A DNA stretch of 25,019 bases from Candidatus Hodarchaeota archaeon (GCA_016840305.1 JAEOSP010000745.1:1-25019); one strand, 5' to 3'. Shown: positions 8,174 to 16,431, numbered from the stretch's first letter. Made by a program: numbers and translations. The notes: generated by a model from the sequence alone, not told the origin.

Positions 8174-9827
8174 TCAGATTTCCTTTACAATAGGGACAAG
8201 CAGAAACTCCTGTTCTGATCATATTTTGATAACAATCGTCGCAAACCATTCGTGAACACTGATTGCATTTATATGCAGAATCAGTGGATGAATGTTGTTC
8301 ATTGTCTAATTGACAGAAAAAGGATTTTCTTTCATCGGGAAAGAACTCATGGGATTTATCTGTTTCTATCTTAGCGCCACAGTTTGTACAAAAACGACTA
8401 TCAGGTTTAATATTACTTCCGCAGCTTTTACAGGATTTAGAGTTCGCTGGAGTAATAACAGTTGATGTACCATAATCTCGTCCCTGAAGTTTAGCACCAC
8501 AATTTGTACAATAGGTTTCACCAGGTTTATATGGGGTTGCACACCGATGACATTTTTTCACTTCTTCTGGCGCTGAAACAGTTTCACCTGAAGTAGTGGT
8601 ACTAACTGAAGATTGAGTTTTCTTTGAGGATCTTCGCTGAATGATTGCTAGGATAAGCACAATGACTACAATTAATCCAATGAATAGAAGGATTGGAGTG
8701 GCATCAGACCACCTTTCGTCGTAGGTTATATCTGAGTTAAATTGAACTTCAAAAGTGATATCAACAGATTCTGCATAATTCACAAATGGATCCATGTAAA
8801 TGAAGAAATACCATGTTCCAGCCTCAGGAACGTCGAATGTCCCAGAAATCGGATCAGAAAAGCTTTCGACAAATTCATCTGCTTCTGTGATGTCAATATT
8901 ATCCACCGCTGTATAATCAACCTGAAAATCAATATAGATGTCAGAATCTGTCGGGTTATACCAAACGAGATACCAATCTTGGGCATAATCGACAATGAAG
9001 GTATTGCTATGTGAACCAGATCCAACATATGGATCTCTGTCTTCAAGAGATATTGTTTCCCAATTATTCCAACGATTCAATTCATTGGCATCAGCAACAA
9101 AAAATTCAATCGTACCGCCATTGGTTACATTAAATTCATATGTGAGTGAAGAATCTGGATTAAGAAAGTATCCGATGTACTGATAGTCATGGTTTGCTTG
9201 AACTAACATATCCTGTTCGGAATAAGTACCTGTCAAGGTTCTAGTTCTAGGGAGTTGTTCAAACGGTTGATCCCATATTAAAAAAGATACTTCACTTTGT
9301 GCTTGAATATTATAATCAATAGTCGTCCCTTGTTTCATAGGTTCATTTTCATACCAATATTCGTTATAAAAAAGAGTTTGAGTATCTTGGTATGTTACTA
9401 TTCCTGAACTGCTGCTGCTTGAAAATGGATAAGGAATTAGAGCTATTCCCATTATGGCAGGAATGATTAAAAGAGCAAGTATCCCTAAAGAAATTCCACC
9501 ACCCCAGTAAACTGGTGCATAATACCAAGGCCTATATGGATATCCCCACCACCAGTTCCAACCCCACCATCGGCGATACCAAGGACGATAATATCCTCCC
9601 CAATATCTTCCGTGTCGTCTACCATAATAACTACGGCTTCTACCACTAGATCTGGGGCTTCGTGATACAGTTCTTCGCGAACCTGTTCTACCAAAGGGTC
9701 GTCCAGAGCTTCTTACTGATCCTACTCGAAAACTACGACTTCCACCTCTAAATCCTCCACCTCTAAATCCTCCACCGCCGAATCCGCCGCCACCACCTCT
9801 GAATCCGCCGCCACCGCCACGAGGCAT
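8160..9827 (-). CDS. Membrane protein with RG-rich N-terminus, external domain, two zinc ribbons and a RING-like zinc module
   Basis: The gene is not a recognised named family. The ATG at 9827 is chosen over a start 36 bases upstream because AAGGAGG lies nine bases before it, giving 555 residues. Residues 1-75 are Gly/Arg/Ser-rich with repeated FRGG units, and 70-110 are Trp/Tyr/Arg-rich. Hydrophobic segments at 111-133 and 377-397 bracket a roughly 240-residue region likely outside the cell. After the second segment come zinc ribbon 1 (Cys426/429/440/443) and zinc ribbon 2 (Cys466/469/480/483). The end has C-x2-D, then Cys521/524, Cys529/532 and Cys544/547, a cross-brace spacing like RING or B-box domains. 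The basic N-terminus and the zinc modules would both be cytoplasmic. It is the second gene of an operon, four bases after the CBS gene. A ubiquitin-ligase-like or nucleic-acid-binding role is possible but unproven. Confidence 0.85.
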   Translation of the reverse strand: MPRGGGGGFRGGGGGFGGGGFRGGGFRGGSRSFRVGSVRSSGRPFGRTGSRRTVSRSPRSSGRSRSYYGRRHGRYWGGYYRPWYRRWWGWNWWWGYPYRPWYYAPVYWGGGISLGILALLIIPAIMGIALIPYPFSSSSSSGIVTYQDTQTLFYNEYWYENEPMKQGTTIDYNIQAQSEVSFLIWDQPFEQLPRTRTLTGTYSEQDMLVQANHDYQYIGYFLNPDSSLTYEFNVTNGGTIEFFVADANELNRWNNWETISLEDRDPYVGSGSHSNTFIVDYAQDWYLVWYNPTDSDIYIDFQVDYTAVDNIDITEADEFVESFSDPISGTFDVPEAGTWYFFIYMDPFVNYAESVDITFEVQFNSDITYDERWSDATPILLFIGLIVVIVLILAIIQRRSSKKTQSSVSTTTSGETVSAPEEVKKCHRCATPYKPGETYCTNCGAKLQGRDYGTSTVITPANSKSCKSCGSNIKPDSRFCTNCGAKIETDKSHEFFPDERKSFFCQLDNEQHSSTDSAYKCNQCSRMVCDDCYQNMIRTGVSACPYCKGNLTKVQ

Positions 9828-9831
9828 CTTA

Positions 9832-10806
9832 TTAATCCTCCTTTTGGCTAGAAGTTGTAGCACGGAAAAATATATCCCTAGATGCTCCAGCTAGTAAGCA
9901 TACTATTGCTAAACTCGTTAAGATCAATCCACCAAGGTCGAAAGTAATTAGCGAGGATGAAACACGGAGAGCACCTGAGAAATTAAACAAAACAAAAAGT
10001 AACCATTCGATTACCAAAATAGCAATTCCTAAAGAAACACCAATCATCTGCCAATTACGATTAACCTTAATTATGCGATAATCAGCATATGCCCACTGGA
10101 AAATAGCATATGCACTAAAAAGGCCTAAAATTATGAATATAATTCCGAATATAGATATTCCTAGCCAGAGTAATTCATATTGGCCATGCATGTCAATATA
10201 ACGGAGCCAGAAACTTGCACCCCTTGCTTCAAACAGATAATAGGTTGCAGAAAAAACGGTAGACCCTGCAATAGGTGCTTTAAGATATCCAACTATCCCA
10301 ATAAGCGGAGCAAAGATTCCAAAACATAGATATAATAACGTCATTAGCAATGTGAAACTATAATTGGTTAATCGAGGATTTGATACTGGGATTAACCCTT
10401 TTTCATCTTCATACTTATCAGGTAAAAATCCCCAACAGTCAGTTATAGTTGCTACACCTACAACCTCATTATTATCAATAACAGGTACAACTGAAACATC
10501 TAGGTCCCGCATTCTTGAGAAAGCTGTTGAAACAGTTGTATCTTTTGTTACTGGCTCAATAATATACATAATTTCTGTTACCTTTGAAGAATTTGGAGAT
10601 AAACCCTCAGCTACAAGTCCAGTCACAATATCGAAGTCAGCAATGATCCCTTGATAGTTATTTTCTTCATCAAGAACAACTAGATCTGGGATTCCATTTT
10701 CTTTCATCTTCTTTGCTGCATCCTGAACCGATGCCGTAGCAGAAATCGTATCATATTCATCGTCAATTGTTAAGTCACGAATTAAGAATTCATTTTCTTT
10801 TGGCAA
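9832..10806 (-). CDS. CBS-domain-pair membrane protein
   Basis: The 324-residue protein begins with two CBS repeats (about 14-70 and 78-130), the second containing VSVVPVIDNNEVVGVATITD. CBS pairs usually bind adenine nucleotides and act as energy or ligand sensors. Four hydrophobic segments follow (about 150-174, 209-235, 253-275 and 286-307), with no known transporter or enzyme motif. The N-terminal sensor should be cytoplasmic. The start is TTG, with GGAGGT 11 bases upstream. Its stop lies inside the ribosome site of the next gene, leaving four bases between them, so the two proteins are probably made together and may act together at the membrane. I do not recognise the membrane half. Confidence 0.88.
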   Translation of the reverse strand: MPKENEFLIRDLTIDDEYDTISATASVQDAAKKMKENGIPDLVVLDEENNYQGIIADFDIVTGLVAEGLSPNSSKVTEIMYIIEPVTKDTTVSTAFSRMRDLDVSVVPVIDNNEVVGVATITDCWGFLPDKYEDEKGLIPVSNPRLTNYSFTLLMTLLYLCFGIFAPLIGIVGYLKAPIAGSTVFSATYYLFEARGASFWLRYIDMHGQYELLWLGISIFGIIFIILGLFSAYAIFQWAYADYRIIKVNRNWQMIGVSLGIAILVIEWLLFVLFNFSGALRVSSSLITFDLGGLILTSLAIVCLLAGASRDIFFRATTSSQKED

Positions 10807-10817
10807 GTTTAAAATCT

Positions 10818-10875
10818 ACCTCCGAAGGAAGGTGTTGTTTCACTTTCAGATTTAATATTGTCTAGGATATAAACG
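10818..10875 (-). promoter_or_regulatory. Promoter and ribosome site of the CBS/zinc-finger operon
   Basis: On the minus strand, CGTTTATATCC (10875-10865) resembles an archaeal TATA box, about 60 bases before the TTG start. GGAGGT (10823-10818) is the ribosome-binding site. Transcription would begin near 10840. Confidence 0.45.
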
Positions 10876-10985
10876 TTTCATTCATGGAACACAGATAGTA
10901 TTGATTATATTCTAGTAACTATACTTGGCGCAGAAAATTGGATTGTTATTGATTGGTTATGCTATAAACTATCATCAATAGTAGT

Positions 10986-12269
10986 TTAACTCGTGCAGAG
11001 TAAGTATTTTAAAGAATCAAGTATTTCTTCGGTTGGAATATCTCTAATTCGAATATTAGAGACTCTTCCCAACGAACGGCCATTGTGATGTCGGTTTTCG
11101 ACTTCTTGTTGGATAATTCCAAGTTTGCTTAAATCCTTCAAATACGCCCAAACTTGGGTTTGTCTTCTTGGGTGAATATTCGCCTCTTCGCAAACTCGTT
11201 CATACTCAACTTTTATTTCTGGGGTTGTCACAGAAGATTGTTGCTTATTATTACTGAGGAGTCGAGTAATGCCTAGTAGCACTAATTTCTGATGTGTATT
11301 CAGATCTTCTATAATAGATTTTTCGATAGGCATAACTGCGATAATAGCCTTCCTTACATGCTCATCTGTGAGTTTATTCTTGCCTTCTTGGTCTGCTACT
11401 TTTGCAGTGCGCCAAAGCAGTTCAATTGCAAAACGAGCGTCCCCTCTTTCCTCTGCTAATCCAGAAATTGTATCTAAGATTTCATCAGAGTAAGAACCTT
11501 CTTGTAATCCTAATTCTGCACGAACTGATAGAATATCAAAGAGTTGGTATCTTGTATATGGGTTGAAAGTTATGAGGTTTTGGCCAAGCGAGGAGGCTGT
11601 AGAACTATCTAAATAATATCGGAAATTCTTATCCCGTGTTATAGTTAATAAATTCAGTCGTGATTCAACCTTATTATCTAAAAATCCATATTCTTCTCGC
11701 ACAATTGGTGACTCTTCCAGTCTAGAAAGAGCGTAAAGAAAGTCTGTACGTTCTTCAGGAAGAAGATAATCGATTTCATCTAAAACTAGAAATACAACTA
11801 AATTCTGTTCATAGAGGAGAAGCGTAAACATACGTAATAACTCATCCACTCCAAATCCCCGTATTGGAAAGCCTGATACAAGATGGCGTATTATTGTTGT
11901 AAGTATAAGGTGGGGAGTTTTGGTCTTTCTGCAATTAATGTGGAAATACCTAAAGATTGGATCACCGACGTTTCTTTGTTTTTTCAGATAGTTAGCCAAT
12001 TCTTTTCCGAAAGCGTTTGATATTACAGTTTTTCCAGTGCCTACAGGACCATATAGAACAACTTTTCTTGATGAATTCGTAGGATTGGTTATAATGGCCT
12101 TAAAATATGAAACCAGAGTTTTCATTTCGTTTTCTCGATGCCAAATCGAAGTGGGTAAATATGAGGAGGTAAATACCCTTTCTCCTCTATTTTCCTGGTC
12201 TTCTAGAAAAACTGATTCATGGGATCCCAATAAATCGGAAAAACTATGTTTGTTATTAGTTTCTGTCAT
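10986..12269 (-). CDS. Orc1/Cdc6-family replication initiator ATPase
   Basis: The 427-residue protein is an AAA+ ATPase with a C-terminal winged helix, the layout of archaeal Orc1/Cdc6 initiators that bind origin boxes and load the MCM helicase. Walker A is GPVGTGKT (74-81) and Walker B is VVFLVLDEID (158-167). Sensor 2 is in RGDARFAIELLW (275-286). Where relatives usually have Asn in sensor 1, this protein reads LTITRDKNF (208-216). The winged-helix region (about 320-420) includes RQTQVWAYLKDLSKLGII. It starts with ATG at 12269 and is divergent from radA across 776 non-coding bases. It may be a diverged paralogue rather than the main initiator. I am confident of the family, less so of its activity at an origin. 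Confidence 0.9.
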   Translation of the reverse strand: MTETNNKHSFSDLLGSHESVFLEDQENRGERVFTSSYLPTSIWHRENEMKTLVSYFKAIITNPTNSSRKVVLYGPVGTGKTVISNAFGKELANYLKKQRNVGDPIFRYFHINCRKTKTPHLILTTIIRHLVSGFPIRGFGVDELLRMFTLLLYEQNLVVFLVLDEIDYLLPEERTDFLYALSRLEESPIVREEYGFLDNKVESRLNLLTITRDKNFRYYLDSSTASSLGQNLITFNPYTRYQLFDILSVRAELGLQEGSYSDEILDTISGLAEERGDARFAIELLWRTAKVADQEGKNKLTDEHVRKAIIAVMPIEKSIIEDLNTHQKLVLLGITRLLSNNKQQSSVTTPEIKVEYERVCEEANIHPRRQTQVWAYLKDLSKLGIIQQEVENRHHNGRSLGRVSNIRIRDIPTEEILDSLKYLLCTS

Positions 12270-12658
12270 TTTTTAGTGACTAACCTAATTATGTCGGTTT
12301 ATTATCAGAAATTGAGTTTACATTCACTATTAAGTGGGAAAATGCTCTCTTTCTAAAAAAGGCTTAAGGACACAAAGATGTAAATTATTTAAGACATAAA
12401 TAATTTCAATGATGAGGAAAGTTGTCGATAGTATTACTAAAACGAATCCAAATCAGGAGATTTGAAAAATCATTGGATGAGACAAAAATTATTCATGATT
12501 CAAATATTGAGTTAAAATTTATTCAGTAATTCAAGGATAAAACAAGAAATAGGTTTGAAATTTGACAATCACTCATTAGACATTACTTGAACAAGGAAAT
12601 ATTTCAGATGAGAGGTCATCGAAAGTGATAACTTAATTATATTCAAACATTTTAACTT

Positions 12659-12670
12659 AAGATATATCTT
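12659..12670. repeat. 12-bp perfect palindrome
   Basis: AAGATATATCTT reads the same on both strands. It lies near the middle of the non-coding region between the initiator and radA. AT-rich palindromes of this length can occur by chance in such DNA. Confidence 0.35.
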
Positions 12671-12939
12671 TAATAAGATCTACTGAGATCCTATCGCAAA
12701 TTTCTGGGATACCTATACTATTATTATTGAATTTCAGGTCAGAGAAAATTATCAGAAAGAGAGATACTCGAAAATGACAATAATGGTTCAAAAACTTTAA
12801 TTCAGAATTTTTTCGGTTTTAATTTGATAAAATCATACAATTCTTAACATTTTTCTTAATTAGCAAGTGTAATCTGGTGAATCTGCTGGTCTCCTCACAT
12901 TTCATACCTCTACTGACAAGCTTTTGGGAGTAGATTTAA

Positions 12940-12988
12940 TGGAAAGCTATTCCCTTTAGGAATCTTTTGGAAAGCATTCCCTGTTTAG
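12940..12988. repeat. Tandem dyad elements upstream of radA
   Basis: TGGAAAGC-T-ATTCCCT at 12940 recurs as TGGAAAGC-ATTCCCT at 12968, a start-to-start distance of 28 bases, close to three helical turns. Each copy contains an internal dyad GGAA...TTCC (12941-12953 and 12969-12980). They end immediately before the likely radA TATA box, a typical place for an activator or operator, and could also be initiator-binding boxes. Confidence 0.55.
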
Positions 12989-12999
12989 TTAAAATAAAC
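12988..12999 (+). promoter_or_regulatory. Probable radA TATA box
   Basis: GTTAAAATAAAC lies about 50 bases before the radA ATG, just after the two dyad repeats. Transcription would start near 13015-13025. Assigned by composition and distance only. Confidence 0.4.
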
Positions 13000-13045
13000 A
13001 AACCTCAATTCATACTCAGTACAATGAAGAAATGCGATTTGATTT

Positions 13046-14143
13046 ATGATGGCACCAAGAAAGAAAAAAGCTCTCACAAATAATAATGATAATGCTGAGA
13101 ATGGAGAAACACTAGAAACAATGATAGAAGAGTTTCCACAAAATTCAAAGGTAAGTGAGGTTAAACCTATTACTAATGAAGAAACCACTGGAAATATTGA
13201 TGATCTTCCAGGTATCGGACCAGCTACCGCGAAAAAGCTACGTGAATCAGGATTTGGAACCTTGGGATCGTTAGCAACAGTTAGTATTGGCGAATTAGTC
13301 GCTGTAGGAAATTTAGGTGAAGCTACATCGCGAAAGATCATTCAAGCTGCAAGAGATATTCTTAATTTCGGTTTTATACCCGCAGATGAGATTTTAGAAC
13401 GACGAAGAAACATGTTAAAGATTACAACTGGTTCTGCATCTCTTGATGACTTATTTGGAGGTGGAATTGAAACTTCATCAGTCACAGAACTCTATGGTGA
13501 ATATAGAACTGGAAAAACACAATTAGCTCATCAATTATGTGTAACAGCACAATTACCTCGTGAACTTGGCGGTTTACGGGTTGACGGCCCAGTCAAAGTT
13601 ATTTATATTGATACAGAGGGAACATTTCGCCCCGAACGTATTTTGAACATGGCAAAACGTTGGGAAGGCGATTTAGATGTCAAAGAAGTCTTGAAAAATA
13701 TCATGCACGGTCGTGCATATAATAGTGATCATCAGATGGTTCTATCAGAAAAAGCTGCACAAGATAGCCAAACTGAGCCTATCGCTCTTGTGATTGTCGA
13801 CTCCCTGATAGCGCACTTTCGTGCTGAATATGTTGGACGTGGAACTTTGGCTACCAGACAACAAAAATTGAACCAACATATACATACGTTGTTAAAAATG
13901 GCTGAAGTTGGAAATATGGCAGTCATCTTAACAAATCAGGTACATTCTAGGCCTGATATGTTCTTTGGTGATCCAACCGCACCTGTTGGTGGAAATATTG
14001 TTGCTCATGCAAGTCAAACACGAGTATATCTTCGTAAATCTAAAGGTGAAAGGCGAATTGCGAGGATAGCGGACTCTCCTTTATTACCGGAGAATGAAAC
14101 TGTTTTTGCAATCACGAGTGACGGAATAATTGATGTAAATTAA
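13046..14143 (+). CDS. radA: RadA, archaeal RecA/Rad51-family recombinase
   Basis: RadA forms filaments on single-stranded DNA and carries out strand exchange in homologous repair. The 365-residue protein has a hydrophilic N-terminal tail (1-48), a helix-hairpin-helix domain (50-105, with LPGIGPATAKKL), then the polymerisation motif FIPA (110-113). The ATPase core has Walker A GEYRTGKT (151-158), Walker B ALVIVDS (247-253), the L1 region near RAEYVGRGTLATRQQ, and NQVHSRPDMFF with PVGGNIVAHAS in the L2 region. There is no intein and it is full length. Two adjacent ATGs (13046 and 13049) are possible; no strong ribosome site is seen. It is divergent from orc1/cdc6. A pyrimidine-rich tract follows the gene. 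Confidence 0.98.
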   Translation: MMAPRKKKALTNNNDNAENGETLETMIEEFPQNSKVSEVKPITNEETTGNIDDLPGIGPATAKKLRESGFGTLGSLATVSIGELVAVGNLGEATSRKIIQAARDILNFGFIPADEILERRRNMLKITTGSASLDDLFGGGIETSSVTELYGEYRTGKTQLAHQLCVTAQLPRELGGLRVDGPVKVIYIDTEGTFRPERILNMAKRWEGDLDVKEVLKNIMHGRAYNSDHQMVLSEKAAQDSQTEPIALVIVDSLIAHFRAEYVGRGTLATRQQKLNQHIHTLLKMAEVGNMAVILTNQVHSRPDMFFGDPTAPVGGNIVAHASQTRVYLRKSKGERRIARIADSPLLPENETVFAITSDGIIDVN

Positions 14144-14189
14144 AATAACACTTGATTTCAGGAGAAAAAATCCTTTTCCCGAAATTCCG

Positions 14190-14209
14190 TCTTTTCTCTT
14201 TTCTTTTTT
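14190..14209 (+). terminator. Pyrimidine-rich tract after radA, probable terminator
   Basis: Three runs of four to six T separated by C residues lie 47 bases after the radA stop. Archaeal RNA polymerase commonly terminates at such T-rich tracts without a hairpin. Confidence 0.5.
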
Positions 14210-14291
14210 AATATTTGAATTTCACCTAAAGGATTATTGGGTGGTGGTAGGAATATGCAACTTACACACCCTATTGCTCTAGGTATCAAAT

Positions 14292-14816
14292 ATGAGGACA
14301 AGAAGGCCATCCTATTTTATTACAGGCCCTAGAAGAGCTGGAAAATCAACTCTTTGCATGGATATTCTGCATTATATAAGAAATAATAGTGGGGAGGCGG
14401 GTGGCGTTATTACAATACAAAATTTAAATCGGTGGATGTATCTTGTCCTCGATGATAGAAAAATTCGTTTTGAAGCAAAGAGAGATGAAGAATTCATACA
14501 AGTTGGCAAATTTCAGATTCATAAAGGTAATATGCTGCAAGCAGTAAATCATATAGAGAGAAGTCTTGAAGTTGAATACTTATTTGTCGATGAAATTGGA
14601 ATTCTGGAAATGAACAGAGGAGGATTTTATCCAGTGCTTGAAAAAGCATTCTCAAGAGAACAAGGAAATATATTTGTAATTCGAGAGTCGATTCTTGAAG
14701 AAATTTTGAATTCCTATAAGATCGGTTTTGATTTTCAGATTATACATGTAGAGAAAAGCCAGTATAAGAAATCACTTGATCTTATTAAAACAGAAATTGA
14801 TAAATGTCTTCCTTGA
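14292..14816 (+). CDS. THEP1-family nucleoside-triphosphatase/nucleotide kinase-like protein
   Basis: A small P-loop NTPase of 174 residues, the usual length for the THEP1 (NTPase_1, PF03266) family. Walker A is GPRRAGKST (12-20), with an Arg where relatives often have Gly or Pro. Walker B is LFVDEIGILEMNRGGF (97-112), the DEIG signature of this family. THEP1 proteins hydrolyse NTPs in vitro, but their cellular substrate is unsettled. The ATG at 14292 follows AGGT by about seven bases. It lies between radA and the glycerol kinase gene on the same strand, but a terminator-like tract separates it from radA, so a shared role with RadA is not implied. Confidence 0.85.
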   Translation: MRTRRPSYFITGPRRAGKSTLCMDILHYIRNNSGEAGGVITIQNLNRWMYLVLDDRKIRFEAKRDEEFIQVGKFQIHKGNMLQAVNHIERSLEVEYLFVDEIGILEMNRGGFYPVLEKAFSREQGNIFVIRESILEEILNSYKIGFDFQIIHVEKSQYKKSLDLIKTEIDKCLP

Positions 14817-14841
14817 TAATTATCTTTTGAATTAAGAGCGG

Positions 14842-14862
14842 AAAATTTAATTAAACTTAAAA
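14842..14862 (+). promoter_or_regulatory. Candidate TATA region of the glycerol kinase gene
   Basis: AAAATTTAATTAAACTTAAA at about 14842-14861 precedes the TTG start by about 50 bases; GGAG then lies ten bases before the start. Resemblance only. Confidence 0.35.
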
Positions 14863-14909
14863 AGATGTTAAGTTTTTGAATGATAAAGATCACAACGGAG
14901 TAATTTTAG

Positions 14910-16427
14910 TTGGCAACAGAAAAGTACATTGGTGCAATCGATCAGGGTACAACAGGCACAAGATTTATAATATTTGATCATGATAGTAATCTAATTGGTT
15001 CTCATTATCAAGAGCATGAACAGATATACCCGCAATTAGGATGGGTTGAACATAATCCTGTTACTATTTGGAAAAATACTGAAAACGTGATCCATCAGGC
15101 AATTAGGAATACCAAAATTTCTTTAAACGATTTGAAAGCTATAGGAATAACAAACCAAAGGGAAACAACTGTTGTCTGGAATAAGAAAACTGGAGTTCCA
15201 ATATATAATGCGATTGTATGGCAATGCACTCGGACTAATAAGATCTGCCAAAACTTGAAGGAACAAGGATATGAAGACCAAATTGAAGATTTGACTGGTT
15301 TAGTTAATGCTACTTACTTTTCAGGACCAAAAATTAAGTGGATAATAGAAAATGTAGATAAAGCAAAAGAAAAAGCAGTTAATGGTGAATTACTTTTTGG
15401 AAACATAGATTCATGGATAATTTGGAATTTAACAGGAGGTATAAATGGTGGAAAACATGTTACGGATGTTTCCAATGCATCTCGTACCATGCTTATGAAT
15501 TTGAAATCATTGAAATGGGATGAAAGCCTGTTAGAAATGCTAAAAATTCCCGTATCAATGTTACCAGAGATTCGTCCTTCTTCTGACTCTAATGTTTACG
15601 GTTACTGTGGTTTTAAAGATTGTTCAGGACAAATACCTGTCAGTGGTGATTTGGGAGATCAACAGGCCGCGTTGTTTGGTCAGACGTGTTTTGATAAAGG
15701 AAATGCAAAAAATACATATGGAACGGGTAATTTCCTTTTATTAAATACGGGAAATCAGATAGTTAAATCAAAAAGTGGTCTTTTGACAACAGTAGCTTAT
15801 GGTATTGGAAGTAAAACCACATATGCTTTGGAAGGAAGCATTGCAATTAGTGGCGCAGCGATTCAGTGGTTAAGAGATGAGTTAAACTTTTTTACTGATG
15901 CAAGTGAATCTGAAAATTTAGCAGCATCGGTTAAGGATAATGGTGGTGTTTATTTTGTCCCAGCTTTTGTAGGTTTGTTTTCACCTTATTGGGACGTTAC
16001 TGCGCGTGGAACACTAGTGGGGCTTACTCGAGGGAGTAATAAAGCATATATTACTCGTGCAGTTTTAGAGTCCATTGCTTATCAATCAATGGATGTATTT
16101 CACGCAATGGAAGCTGATAGCGGGGTTAAACTAGGAAGTCTGCGGGTTGATGGAGGTGCTTCGAAAAATAACCTACTAATCCAATTTCAATCAGATATAC
16201 TTGGGATAGAATGTATAAGACCAAAAATTGAAGAAACTACCGCATTGGGTGCGGCTTATGCTGCAGGATTAGCAGTAGGTTATTGGCAGAATCTTGACGA
16301 ATTAAGATCAAAATGGGCAATCAATAAAAAATTTTTACCAAGCATGGAAGAAAAAGAAAGGAAAAAATATCTGCATTATTGGAAAAAGGCTGTTTCCAAG
16401 GCGAAAGGATGGATTGAGCCAATTTAA
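14910..16427 (+). CDS. glpK: Glycerol kinase
   Basis: Phosphorylates glycerol with ATP to sn-glycerol-3-phosphate in the cytoplasm, the entry step of glycerol catabolism. The 505 residues match the family length. FGGY-kinase motifs appear in order: GAIDQGTTGTR (8-18), NQRETTVVW (81-89), YNAIVWQC, SGDLGDQQAALFG, TYGTGNF, the glycine-rich ATP-site segment RVDGGASKNN and ETTALGAAYAAG. The start is TTG, since the frame begins MATEKYIGAIDQGT like relatives, with GGAG about ten bases upstream. Archaeal membrane lipids use glycerol-1-phosphate made another way, so this enzyme points to use of free glycerol. It ends four bases from a convergent HAD phosphatase gene. No glycerol-3-phosphate dehydrogenase or glycerol facilitator is seen here. 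Confidence 0.97.
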   Translation: MATEKYIGAIDQGTTGTRFIIFDHDSNLIGSHYQEHEQIYPQLGWVEHNPVTIWKNTENVIHQAIRNTKISLNDLKAIGITNQRETTVVWNKKTGVPIYNAIVWQCTRTNKICQNLKEQGYEDQIEDLTGLVNATYFSGPKIKWIIENVDKAKEKAVNGELLFGNIDSWIIWNLTGGINGGKHVTDVSNASRTMLMNLKSLKWDESLLEMLKIPVSMLPEIRPSSDSNVYGYCGFKDCSGQIPVSGDLGDQQAALFGQTCFDKGNAKNTYGTGNFLLLNTGNQIVKSKSGLLTTVAYGIGSKTTYALEGSIAISGAAIQWLRDELNFFTDASESENLAASVKDNGGVYFVPAFVGLFSPYWDVTARGTLVGLTRGSNKAYITRAVLESIAYQSMDVFHAMEADSGVKLGSLRVDGGASKNNLLIQFQSDILGIECIRPKIEETTALGAAYAAGLAVGYWQNLDELRSKWAINKKFLPSMEEKERKKYLHYWKKAVSKAKGWIEPI

Positions 16428-16431
16428 AATT

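Larger units (their letters stand above)
12270..13045. other. Long AT-rich non-coding region between orc1/cdc6 and radA, candidate replication origin
   Basis: There are 776 bases with no convincing open frame, exceptional in a window where gaps are mostly under 200. In archaea, origins commonly sit next to orc1/cdc6 genes. Visible signals are TTAGT-G-ACTAA (12273-12283) just before the initiator gene, a 12-bp palindrome AAGATATATCTT (12659-12670), and two GGAA-N-TTCC dyads near radA. I could not find clear copies of the canonical origin-recognition-box consensus, so the origin call rests on context and composition. Confidence 0.4.

Noticed and set aside
8742..9694. Several open frames on both strands overlapping the RG-rich zinc-finger gene.
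   Set aside because: They are other frames of a clear protein with conserved zinc ligands, lack ribosome sites, and resemble nothing known.
9717..9827. Gly-rich repeat-coding DNA as a DNA-level tandem repeat or assembly artefact.
   Set aside because: Codon use varies between repeat units, the frame stays open and a strong ribosome site precedes it, so it is real coding sequence.
12273..12283. TTAGT-G-ACTAA inverted repeat as an origin recognition box.
   Set aside because: The arms are only five bases and do not match the known box consensus; it may be chance or an operator of the initiator gene.
12408..12465. A possible C/D-box small RNA, since ATGATGA occurs at the start of this stretch.
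   Set aside because: No D box (CTGA) follows at a proper distance on that strand.
14254..14330. A 25-codon frame starting at an ATG before the THEP1-like gene.
   Set aside because: It overlaps the start of a well-supported gene in another frame and shows no recognisable features.
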